Positions 1 through 12,600 of a DNA stretch of 64,000 nt are shown one piece after another. Under the pieces are notes generated by a model. That model did not search any database. It worked only from the letters and a program-made list of their open reading frames with translations, and had not been told where the DNA came from. Origin of the DNA: Anolis sagrei (Eukaryota; Chordata; Lepidosauria; Squamata; Anolidae); NCBI RefSeq assembly GCF_037176765.1, contig NC_090022.1, positions 48,795,209 through 48,859,208 of the forward strand, in the 5' to 3' direction. Position numbers and translations under genes: made by a program. Position 1 is the first letter of the stretch; every line of letters begins with the position of its first letter.

Positions 1-499
1 TGGACCCCATGGCCCTCTATCAGTGACAAGGCAAACAGAATTAAGCCTGGATCCAAATAACTATAATAAATAAATAAATAATTCAACAGTGCAGATGCAC
101 TATGGCTACGCTCTCTAAGAGTTATATTCCATTTTCATCGTTGTTAGCCATGCGACAAAAACACACAATATTTGAAGCTTCACTTTCAGTTTTGATAACA
201 GGGACAACTAATAGCAAGGAACCAATCTTTACACTTTTGGACAGTACGGTGCTCTTAAGAACAGCCTCTCTTTCATAGACTCCTATCTGGGTTCACAAAA
301 CTCAGTTCTGTTTTCATTGCATTTCTAAGTGTTTCATTAGCACTCTCTTTGCATGCAGGTACTGTGTTGGGAATCTTTCATGCTACACAGTTATAACATT
401 TGAATGCCACTTTAGCTGCTGTAGTTGTATGCTATGGAATTCTGAGGTTTTTAATTTGGCGAGGTGCTAGAATTCTTTGGCAGAGTACTAAATGTTTCA

Positions 500-600
500 T
501 GATTCCAAAGGATGAAGCAATGGTAAATCTCATGATTCCAGAGGATGGAGCAATGGCAGTTAAAGTGGTATCAAAGTGATATAATTCTACACTTGGGTCA
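500..600. mobile_element. Fragment of a short DNA transposon
   Basis: The phrases catgattcca, caatggcagttaaagtgg and tataattctacac match one half of the element at 37376-37576. It lies in the intron of A. The rest of 1-787 holds nothing I recognise. Confidence 0.45.
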
Positions 601-787
601 GGTTGTAACCCATGAATAGGTTCCAAGCCACCAACTGAAAATCAGTAGACTTTTTAAAAACTGACCTTTGTCCACCCAATGACTTGAAGAACTTTAATGG
701 TGGAAATGATGAAGAGCAAATGTCTTCAAATCTCTTTTAAAATCCTGAGCAGAGCATGAGCTGTTTCGTATTTGGTTTTGTTTTTAC

Positions 788-912
788 CTCTACTGAATAA
801 GAGTGTGGTATTGGGAGATGCATTTCACAGTCTGTAAATAGAGGAGGTGGATCCACTATAACATCCCATGGAGCAGGTGGTGGTGCAACAGCTGAAGAGT
901 CAACAAATCCAC
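788..912 (-). CDS. SSUH2: Paralog A exon 7 (APWDV..PHSYSVE)
   Basis: The 125-nt exon (phase 1/0) encodes GGFVDSSAVAPPPAPWDVIV and, after a Pro/Phe loop, MHLPIPHSYSVE. It aligns residue by residue with the B exon at 41934-42058 (PWDV, PxxF, PH-S-V). The Lys that ends HTSSVK in B and precedes the first zinc-ribbon Cys is Glu here. The donor gtaaaa is weaker than its counterparts. Confidence 0.87.
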
Positions 913-3566
913 CTAGAAAAATATGTGTACATCAAGCAGGAGAACTTATGTTTCACAAGTAACTCAAATTATCTATTTTATTTTTCAAAATAGGCAGATA
1001 TTTCTGAACTTCTTCAGCCACAATATAGGTTGTGTATCCCTTATACAAAATGGTTGAGACCCAAGTGTTTCATATTTTGGAAATTTATTTTTATTATTAT
1101 TTTGGAATACAAATTGCATTCGTGTGTATAAAGGAGTGGATATGGACCAAACACCAGGCTTGGATTCTACTGTTTCATAGAGCATGAATCTCTCTCCAGT
1201 CTCATATCTTGTGTTGTGCATAAAATGTGAAAAAAGACTAAGGATTTGAGAGATGACGGAGCAAGAGCACCATAGCTGCCACCTTGAAGGTCGATGTGGT
1301 CAGCTGGTGCAAAATGTTTCAGATATTGGAGACTCTTAGATTTCAGGTTTCTGAATAAGAAAGACCCAATCTGTATTAGTTTTATCGTAGCCATAGGTTC
1401 TAGTTAAATTGCTTTCCATAGAGCAATAAAAATTAAAATTATCACTGCTGTCTCCTCTGAGAAATTCTACAACACATAAGATTATCTTTATAACTTATGT
1501 TAGTTCCTATGCTGTTACTAACTTTAGGTGCAAACTATCAAACCTGTTCTTACATATATGAGATCAAACCTGGTACCAAAATGAGGCTGAATGAAAGAAT
1601 GGGGGAGGACTGGAAGATTTGAATAACTTACTTTCTGCCTCCCAGTTTTTATTGGCTACAGCAGTGCACAGCATACTTGTTTGAATTAATGATGATCAAG
1701 AACACACTACTGGCATCTGCTTCTTTGCTCCCACCACTGCCTACTTAAGTCCTTTGCTGCCAATACATGCTTCCACCTATAAACAATTTGTCTGTCTCTT
1801 TCCTACTAAACAACATTGTTCAGGAGGCAGCATTTGTTCCTTCATTTTGGGCAGCAAAATGTCTTGCGCCATACACGAAAGTTTATTATTCATTATCATT
1901 ATTTCCCTACATCATCCTTAGAATGTTTTGGTGTCTTTATTTCTTTTAGAACAGTGGTTCTCAATCTGTGGGTCCCCAGATGTTTTGGCCTTCAACTCCC
2001 AGAAATCCTAACAGGGCTGGCTGGGATTTCTGGGAGTTGTAGGCCAGGTTGAGAACTACTGTTTTAGAACAAGAGGAGAGAGAATGGAACAAAACCACTA
2101 ACAATGGAAGAGAGAAAAGAAGATACACATAGCTGTCCTTTCCCACAAAGTCCATCTCAGCTGGGACACACTAACAAACTTTGAATAATTATATTGCAGG
2201 TTTAACCTTGATGCTGTTAGCTGTACATAGAAAAGCAGGATATACATTAAAACAATAATCAAACTGCTCTATTCAGAAGTCTAAGTGGGTTTTGTTTCAT
2301 TCTGTTTTTCAGTACCATTTCTCCCCCTTCTTTGCCCTTCCTGCGGGAGCAATGTCTGAATATAACTCCCATGCTATGGGAAGTGTACAATGAGATTAAT
2401 TTCCAAAGGTATGTGTTTTTCTTACAATAAGAAAAACAACATATCCTGTGGCACCTTAAGAAGCCTGCAGTTTGTAGCTTCCTTACAATTGCGTGGCACA
2501 GAATAATTTTTCAAATGCATGACCTGCAATAGGAAATAATTCACTCCCTTCCATAGAGGATATAAACATTTTTTTCCATTTCTGAGAGGAAGGATGACCT
2601 ATTCTCTTACACTCTGAAATGAATGGAAACAAATTCCATTGTAACTAGTTGTATATGAGGAAGTATGAATCCTGTCGGCAGCTGTTCACAAGCTCACAGC
2701 TGCTCCTATGGCTGCTACTAGGAACAAGCCATTCTCCTTTCTCAGTTTGAATACATTTAACAATTTGTTAACTTTACTTAATTGCATTTTGCCATAACTT
2801 ACAAGTCCTTCAAGGACATCAGACAGTGTATAGAAAACATCTTTGCAAAGTTGCATTTGAGAAATAAAATAATATTGATCAAAATCAGGGATCACAGTAT
2901 ATCACTATGATTCCACTTCTACTGTCATGGTTTCTTCCTGTGGTACCCAGAAATTGGTGGTTTCATATTTAGAATTTGGAACATAGACATCTAAAATTTC
3001 AAGCCAGAATGCCATAGATCTCCAGGATGCTATAGGATGGTAGCTAAATCATGATACTATAGCTATATAATGTGGAAAGTGCCTGGGTCTCTTCATTTCA
3101 ACACTCCAATCACTACATCATTCTTAATTTGGTATATAGAAGTTTTTGTGTGCCTTCAAGTTGATTCTGATTTATTTTTTTCACACACAACTCACCATTA
3201 TAAAACCCACTGGCCACATATGTCTCTCTTGTTTCAGTAAAAGTTTCCAGACGATACTGAAAGGGGGAAAAATGTAAAAGAACATTAATTACAGTGAAAT
3301 AAAATTAATGGGAACCCAGTAATCTGTTTGTTCAGGTTGGTTTGATACACTTTTACGATGTTTCTATATTTTGCCATTTTCAATTGTTTTAATTAATGTT
3401 ACATTATATATTATTATGTTTTAACTGTGTTACTATGTTTTTAACTGTGTTTTAGATGGTAAATTTTGCTGTATGTTGGGCTTGATTCCCATGTAAAGCT
3501 CCCCGAGTCTTTTCGAGGATATGGTGGCGGGGTATAAAAATAAAGTTGTTGGTGGTGGTGGTATTA

Positions 3567-3608
<42 letters not shown>

Positions 3609-6600
3609 GGACATGAGTATCTTCCTGCTTATATTCCAAACAGTTATTATAGAGCAGGAGTTTGACTCTGATAATGGATGAATATGTAATGTACATGACT
3701 AGTAACCATCAGGAGGAGCCCTTTTCTCCATGTGCTTATCTAATATGCTTATCAAGCTGTTCCAAGATGCTGGCACAAGACAAGGTCACAAAATCCACAG
3801 TTTATATGTGTAGTGTTTGAAGAAGGACTTCCTTTCATTTGTTTGGGATTTCCTATACTTCACCTTTAATGGATGTTTCTCCACACCGTGTATGATTTTA
3901 AACACTAATGATGTACCTTGCTTACAGTTTTGGTCAGTCTATACAGCTTAAAACTTTAATTTTTAAAATAATTTAAACTGATAAATTATATTTTTTGTGT
4001 AAATTAAAGAAAAAAGAGAAGAAAAAGAAAAAATAAAGAAAAAATATACATAGAAAATAAAACAAAATTTTAACAAGAAATTTATCAGCCAACTAATGCA
4101 AATCATATACAAAATATTAATGACTGTACAATTATCACTTATCAATAGGCTTGTAAAATTCGGCTGGATGGCAATCTGTTTTTGGTACCCAAATTTTGTT
4201 GGGTAATCAGATCCGTTTTCGGAAGCCTCCCGAAAATTGGCTAATGGAAAAATCTGTTTTCGGCTAGGAAACCAAAAGAACTTGGGAGATCCGACCCATT
4301 GGTGGCAATGGTTCCTGGGATCCTTTCTTTTCTTCATTTCAAGAGGACCTGGGTTTGAGGAAGGGGTTTAAGGAAGCACCCTTCCTAAGACACTTGCCTT
4401 TCTTCCTTTCAAGGGAGCCTGGGTTTGATGAACAGGGTTAAGGAAACATCCTTCCTGGGGTCCTTATCTTTATTCCTTTCAAGAGAGTCTGGGTTTGAGC
4501 AACAGGGTTAAGGAAGCTCCCAAATAGAAGGGAAGAAGCTGCACCTGGCAGCCACGTGGGCTGTTTCAGGCAAAAGGAACATGGCGGCTGAACCCTTGCC
4601 ATTACAGCCATCCAGAAAATTTTGATCCCTATTGTCTACTCTGTCTGCCAATTAACAATTTATCTGGTCACTTTTAAAAGGTTCTTCACTACATACTCTG
4701 TACGTGTTGAGAGGAGTGAGATTCCGGACTTTCATATGCTTTGCAGGAGCAGTCCTATAGCAACACTTGCGAGCTGCATACTTCAGAAAGGCTTCTTTCA
4801 TGTCTTGCTCAGAAGCTGAGAGGACACTGGGAAAGGAAATTGAGACATATTTCATCAGTAAATATTGAAGATCATGTCCCTAATATTTAAAGCATTTCAT
4901 GAAGGAATACATTTTTTTCTCACAACATTTCCTTTGTAGGGAGAAAAAAAGTACATATCCAATAGCCAGCATTCTTAACTAGGTCAGCAGTTAAAGATTG
5001 TGTCTGGATATTCCAAGTGTTCATCTATTTTGGTATTCAAGCACACACTGCTCAAGTCTGCAGTCCTCAATGAGAAGCAACCAGATAGCATTAGGGTAGG
5101 CTGAGAGAATCCCTATCCCACTGGCTCTTGAATGGCTGTTGATGTATCTCCCCCTCCTCCCAAACTAATTGATGATGTAGAATTGCATTTCTTTAGGATG
5201 CATTCCCTTTCATTTTAAAACCTCATGGTTACACTTCTTCTTTTTCCACCTCTCTCTACTCTGTGTGATTGAGAAAATGTAATATTTGGAGTGCCCCCCC
5301 CCCCTTTTAACTTTAGAAATAATTGAGTCAAAGAGAAGCTTAGGCCTGATCTTTTTGATCAAGAAACTTTAAGGATTGAACTCTGCATCTTTGCCTCCTT
5401 ACACTACATCTGCTTGCTGTGAGCTAACTGCTCAGTTGAGTGTCCTGCTTTGTATTTTTAAATACTCTTCCATTTTGGAGATTTTCTATAACAGTCTTTA
5501 CTATCAAAGGCCCAAATGGCTGGGCCAAGGATATCTGAAGAGTTATCTTCTTTCACCCCATCAGTGACATCACTAGAGTTGGAGTCATTTAATGCAGTGA
5601 TTCGTTGTGTCATCCCATACTTGACGATACTGCAATATTGCAGCTAAAATATCAGTATCTTCTTGTATCCATAACCCCTGTCTCGCCTGCATCCTGAAAT
5701 CATGGGCATGTATCTGTCCACACATGTGCTCTATTTGCCTCCTCATTCTCCTGGTGACCTTTCGAAAAAAAGAAGCCAAAACACTGTTTTTCTCAGTTTT
5801 GAATCTATTATTATTCTGCTGCTTCTGGGTTTTGTTTTAACTATGCCATTGTGCTTTTGTCTGTTAAAATACTACTTCAAACTGCTCTAATGTTCTTATG
5901 ATACTAAATTTAGCCTCCTTGTAAACTAGGATGTTAAATAAATGTGACAGAGACATTTTCCAAAAACGTAATTAAGTTTAAAAGCAAAGTGAATTGTTCA
6001 GCCACATATAATGTACAGTATAACATAGAATCTTCGAGAAATTGTAGAAAACCAGTTGGTAGAAATGGTGTCGTATGTACGTACACTTCTTCACATAGAT
6101 TTTATATTATGTTTTTCATAATGGAACACTCCAAGGAAGAAATGTTTAGGATACTAGTGGGAAGTCTATTGCTTTCTTGATGTTGCTGGACTACATCTCC
6201 CATTATGCTAGGCAATTGGTAGTGTTTGATAGAGGTAGAGTCCAGCAACATCCAGAAGAGCACAGATTTCTAGTACAAGAAGATACTCTGGCCATTAATG
6301 GCGATATCAGAGGCTGTCCAACAACAAACAAGGTGAAAAGTGAGCCAATTGCACAAATAAGTCAATTGTGAATTTTCTGGAGAAATGCACTATCTCCAGG
6401 GTTTTTGTTGTTTTCTTGCAAAAGGGAAAGACACAATCATCAAGTTACATGAAATTACTAAAGGCATAGAGCCACTATTAAGGAAAAAAGAGGATAATAA
6501 AAAAAGAGGATAACCACACATGAAAATGGGTGGTAGAAATATAGGGGTGTACATATACCCTTCCCCACAAATATGTTCCACCAAGAATGACAGCCACGTG

Positions 6601-9600
6601 TCTATGGAATCCCTGTCAGTTCAGCTCAATGCACAGGGATCCTATAATTCAGAATATTGCTTTAACGCAGTGGTTCTCAACCTGTGGGTCCCCAGATGTT
6701 TTGGCCTTCAACTCCCAGAAATCCTAACAGCTGGTAAACTAGCTGGGATTTCTGGGAGTTGAAGGCCAAAACACCTGGGGACCCACAGGTTGAGAACCAC
6801 TGCTTTAACGGGTTTACCAAAGTCAAAATTTTCTGTGACACTGCCACATATGTGGAAAAATTCAATGCCATTAGTGTTTAATAAATATATCCACATCCCC
6901 ATGTCTTATTTAGACTTCCATGCATTCAGTTTACAGAACATATTTTCAGTGATATAGAGGAAGCATATTAGGTACTCCATGTAGGAGTCAACTAAACATG
7001 AAAAGAGGGAGGTGTTGTAGCCATTCAGCCCCTTTCCCATCTCTTTACCACTCAGAAAAAAAATGAATAGTCTAAAGCAAAAAGTATCATGTGTTTGGAG
7101 ACTTGCTATGTAATTCACAACCCTAAACTATGTGCAAAAAAAGCCAGCTCCTTGTAGTGAGTTAAATGTTGAACTTAGAGGAGACCAAAGTTTAAATCTC
7201 TGTTCAGCCATGGAAATTTACAGGTTTTTTACTGGGAAAGTTATGCTTTCACAATCTAAGAAGGAGGCAATAATAACTCCTCTCTAAAAAATCTGGCTAA
7301 GAAAGTCCTAAGACAGAGTGGTCATGAGTCAATGTTGACTTGAAAGGACATGACAACAATGACACGTAAGCAAGTGGCAATGGAAGGGGAAGGACTAGCA
7401 TGCATTTCTCCTCTCTTGTTTTGTTAAATTCCACTTAGAATGCCTGGATAGGGCAATGGTGGTCAGATCAGTTGATGGTTTAATACAATATTTAACTATG
7501 ACAAGATTATCCAAATAGGCAAACAAACAAAAATACAGAATTAAAGAACATATCTTACTTCAGATCTCTTAGATGTGGAGGGATTTCATCCTGTTCTTCA
7601 CCGGAGCGTGGGCTATGTGAACCTGAATTATAAGGGGAAAAAACAAAATGTTTGATACTTGTATATCATTACCCTTTATCAAGATCATGCAGTTATGAAA
7701 TGTTTTCATATACTGAATAGCTGTGTAGTGAACACTGTGATATATTTCAGCATAGAAATCAATTGGTGATGAGTGTTGAGGCCTGTGAAGCCTCTGAGGA
7801 TGAGGATGTGGATTTTCTGTTTGAGCCTGGTGTTTCTGTGGAAGAAAGTAAAGGTGTTTTTCGAGACAATGGGAATGTCTCAGACAGTGATTCTCATGAG
7901 AATTGTCCAGGGATTAACACTGAAAGGAATGTGAAGAAGACAGGAGGGTTACAGGTAGCCCAGTGTTTACAGCTCACAAGGGATAGTGCAAAACAGAGAC
8001 AAATTCATCATGGACAAGACAGAGTATTCTTAAGAAATTGGAATCAATGTTCAGTGGGGGGATCAATGTTGGATTTTCACGTGTCAAGTTGCCTGTCTTG
8101 GGAACTCTGAGTTAGGAGTTCTCTTCTTGGGTCTCTATCTTGTTTTTCTGTTTAAGTTCCAGGTCTCTTGTTTCTATTATAAAGTTTGTTTCAAGTTTTA
8201 AGCCTTTGGGGTTATAGTTCAGTTCAAGTATCAAGCCTTTGAATTATGGTCATGTTCATGTTTTCAAGCTTTGGTATATAATTCTAATTTAAGAACCATT
8301 GGATTACAGTTTCTTGCTTCATTTTTTGCCTTCAGTGATCTTTGGGGTTTATATTCAAAATTAGTCATTGCTTTTTGATAAGCGCCTGGAAATCTAGCTC
8401 ACGGATGTAACTTTGAACCTGCTGTTGCATACAGGGTTTTGCTGGTACTTTAGTGAATGCTTAGTATGCTTATTTTGAACACTGTTTTGAAACTGTTTTT
8501 ATATTACTCTTTTCTTAATAAACTTATTATTAATGTTGATCTGTGTGGTGTGAAAAAGGGATCAAGCAGGCAGCTGGGCTACAACAATGAATAGGCCAAG
8601 GAGGCAAGGAAAGTAAAGATCATACTTTCAAATCCTTGGAGCAAAGGGAGGTAAAGTGGTTGTGTGAAGAGGAGATAGCCAAGCATTTGAAAATTTTCTC
8701 TTTGATTTTTCCCCTTTTGAATATGTTCTGATCATTCTCACAAAATGCCTTAGAGGACTTCTGCTGATGGCCTACTTGGCAAATAGTGAAGACCTTATTA
8801 AAGCAAACTGACCACATCTTTTATATCTTCAACTGTCCCAGTTTGGCAGAGGCCATCCCAATTAATCCCCAATTTATTCCAATTTTTCATCAGCTTTCCT
8901 CACTGCCCCTCCCATTTCTTCCCTTTTTCCTCAGCTTACTCCAGTTGCCGCACACGGAGTTCCAAGTACAAATGAAGAAGAGAAGAAGAGAAAGAATTAC
9001 ACTTCCACTGTGCCAGTTCCCTCCCTTAAAAATGTTTTACATAGACAACCACAGAAGTGTCCTGACTTCATTGCGTCAGGTAAGTCCCAAAATGATAGCA
9101 TGATCTGGGGCTATCTAGTAGCTTTGCCTGTCCATTAGGTTTTGCATGATGTTGTGTAGTAGGGTCCTCCAGGGAATAAAGTCCTCAATTTAACAAAGAA
9201 CTAATTCAAATTTTGACAAGAAAATTTTATTCACTTGTGTTTGCATGGCTTTTCATCCATTTCACCCAGAGTCTTGGTCTGGTAGTGTGTGTGGGTGTGC
9301 GAAGCAGAGAATCTCCTACCAGAATCTTCTGATTTTTTCTTTTCGTCTGCAGGTGTTTCTTCCATCAGCTCATAAGGGGGTGCAGAGGCTTCTTCAAAGG
9401 GAGAAGAATGTCCCAGTGTACCTACAACACAAAAGATGTTTAAATAAACAGGGTTTTTTTAAATTAAAAATGGCATTTTCAAGCTTTGTGTATGCTATTC
9501 ACTATGATTGGTAAATTAGGAACATGCTTTGGTATTTGAATACACTGCCTCAAAGTATGGTGGCGTCTCCTTCTTTGGAAGTTTTAAAATAGAAACAGGA

Positions 9601-12600
9601 TAGTCATCTTTCAGAATTCTACTGCATGACAGAATATGATTGGACTAGATGATTCTTGGTGTCTCTTACAAATCTATACTCCTATAATTCTCTCAGTTCA
9701 GAGTTGGTCTTATAATAAATATATCATGGGCAACCATTCAAGGCCAAGAATGATTGTCTTCCAGAGCTGGAATCTTGGCGGTGGATCTATAAATGAATGT
9801 GAAGACCTATTCTGGTGACACTGAGGACAGATTTCAAGATGGAAGGTGGTAACAAGAAGGGCTTACTTGACGTGCCTTTTCTCCTTTTTGCTCTCTATTT
9901 GGGCCTCTTCAAAATCCACAGCACTGTTGGTAGCTTATTTACTTCAGTGATCCCTCATTGGCCGAGTGGGATAGTCTTCCAGGATCAGTATTCTGGTGGG
10001 TCCATAGGTGACTGTGGAGCCCTATTCTTGATCTGCATCTTCTCCTGCAGTGAGGGCATTGGTTTCCAGATGGAAGGCGGTCTCAGTCGGGGTTGGCTTG
10101 ATGCGCCTTCCTCTTGGCACGTTTCTCTCTTTCACCCTCCATTCATGCCTCTTCAAATTCTGCAGCACTGCTGGTCACAGCTGACCTCCAGCTGGAGCGC
10201 TCACAGGCCAGGGCTTCCCAGTTCTCAGTGTCTATGCCAGAGTTTTTAAGGTTGGCGTTGAGCCCATCTGTTGGTAGCAGCTTACTTCCAGTCAGAATGC
10301 TCAAGTGCCAGGACTTCTCAGTTTTTGGTATTTAGCTCACATTTTTAAAGCTTGGCTTTACACCCATTTTAAAATCTCTTTTGTTGTACATCAACATTTC
10401 ATTTTCTATTCTTGAGCTGAGAATAAAGTAACTGCTTTGGGAGACAGTGATCAGGCATTTGCACAACGTGGCCAGTCCAGCAAAGTTTATTATGGAGAAT
10501 CATGGCTTCAATGTTTCTCCCAGAATGCTGATGTTTGTCCACTTGTCTTCTGAAGAGATTGGCAAGATTTTTTGAAGGCAGCACTGATATAATCATTCCA
10601 GAAGTTGAGAGTGACATTTGTAGATGGTCTATGTTTTGCAGGTGTACAATTGAGTTTATTAACAAGTATCTTGGTATCCCTGCAAATGTCACAATCCTCA
10701 CTTTTTGCTCCATTCAATACAAATGGTATTGTATTTCAATACTGATGTCAACATTTGTAGAAAGGTAACTGCCAATGTAACTCTTATAGCTTGGTGCCTG
10801 TTGACCATAAAGGGCTTCAAAAGATCTCAGGTGGTGATGTCATTACTGTTAGTAGATTGGGGACAATAAAATTACCCCCAGCTCCAACTCCCATGCCCTG
10901 GCCAACTGTAGATCCAACAAATGTATATAAAGGGGCTTTATGACCATGATCCTATGCATGATCTGACCGTTTTCTTTCTCTTTGTTCCATCTTCCCTCAC
11001 AACATCTCATTGATGCAGTTTTCTCTCACGTCATATTAGTGGATAGGGGAGGAGATGTGGGGATGCCTTAAAATATTGGGGATATGTTTCTTCAATAAGA
11101 AGCACTACTTCATCCTCCCAGAGAAGTACTATCCAAACCAGACTCTACAGAGTTTCCATGACCAGACAGGATCTGTTTTTGTTAAGACAATTAGCTAACA
11201 TAATATAATTTAAGAACAGTTAAAGTGATAATATCAATATAAAAGGAGAAAAAATTAGTAAGGACTGCTCACAATCTTCCAGGAGTAACTAATTGGGTCT
11301 GGCCAGGCATATAGCTGGAGAGGGGGGGGCTTGATGGGCTTCAGCTTCCCCCCCCCCCCCAAATTCTCATGGTGGTCCGCAAGAAGGCCTTGCTGGTACA
11401 TTATTTAAACTGTTATGTTTATTCATATCATGATCTGATCACTATGCTCAATATATCCCATATGCATGGGGGTATTGGGGTAACAATATAAAAGGTTTGC
11501 TAGGGTAGACCCTCTTTCACTCACTCAGCCCCCCCCCCCAATCAAACTCAGCCCCTCCCAAATCAAAATCCTGGCTACGGGCCTGGGTCTGGCATACCAA
11601 AGGTATGTTGAAATAAGCAAGTTAATAGCAAAAGGCCATTAGAATTATATTCTCTGGAATCTGGACCAAAGAAAGGCCCCTTAAAGGTAGTCCCATGTAG
11701 AGTTGGTGCAGGCAGTGGTACCAGCCTAATCTGGGATAAAATCTCCATGATTATAGCTACAAGCTGATCCCACGAAAACCCCAAATTGCAAATCAGTTTA
11801 TTTAGGTACCAGAAGTGCTACGGCACTGAAAAATAGGCTCAGTCCCTAGAGGTTGTCTCTTCCCCAAGCAGAGAATTAAGCCTCCTTTTATTAGCCCTCA
11901 TCTAGCTCAGTACTGATTCAAGACGTAAGCAGCATCTTCGGTATTACTTAAAGAAATACAGCTATAGCAGCTTCATTTCCACATTTCTGTGAAGTTCTAG
12001 AAGTACAAAAGAGAAGAAGACAGGCAAGGGGACACAAGTAAGCCTACTCAGACACAAAAATGATACTTCTTCAAGAATTCTAAACTAACCATTGTGCTTA
12101 GAAAAAATGCTGTGCTGTTATCAATACTGGAGTTCTCTGGACCAGTGTTTCACATTTGTGAGCACTTGCCAACAACACCCCAAAATGAGTAAAATGTAGC
12201 TTGGTCACAGACAGCTAATGAATTTATCTTTATACAATTCAAAGTTGTTTGAATTTAAGCTCTCTTCTCACATACCTCGCATGCCTGTTAAGTTCCAGCT
12301 GCCTCTTGAATACTCTGTTCCATGTATGGAAGATTCCTGAAATACTCCAGTTGCAAAGGACTTTAGCGTATGAGCTCAGAGAGTGCCAGTCAATCAGTCA
12401 GTCTGTTGTTACTATGACCAAAGTAATTTTTACCGGTTTGAGGATGTGTAAATATTTGAACGTAACTCCACCTCCCTGTAAACATCTCTGTGAGGTACAC
12501 CACCTGATTCACAGGAATGTGTTAGAGGAACATTCAGAAAGGGGAACCAATGAAGTATGCAGCGTTTCACAACTCACATTGTTCTTGCATGGGAGGATGT

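Larger units (their letters stand above)
4827..7558 (-). other. Intron of paralog A
   Basis: Holds the hAT element at 6668-6802 and the SINE at 7141-7365. The remaining sequence, including a poly-C run near 5285, shows no exon or repeat that I can name. Confidence 0.55.

Noticed and set aside
1-787. Zinc-ribbon exon of paralog A expected left of 788
   Set aside because: No CxxCxGxG coding with splice sites was found on the minus strand here; it is probably beyond the window.
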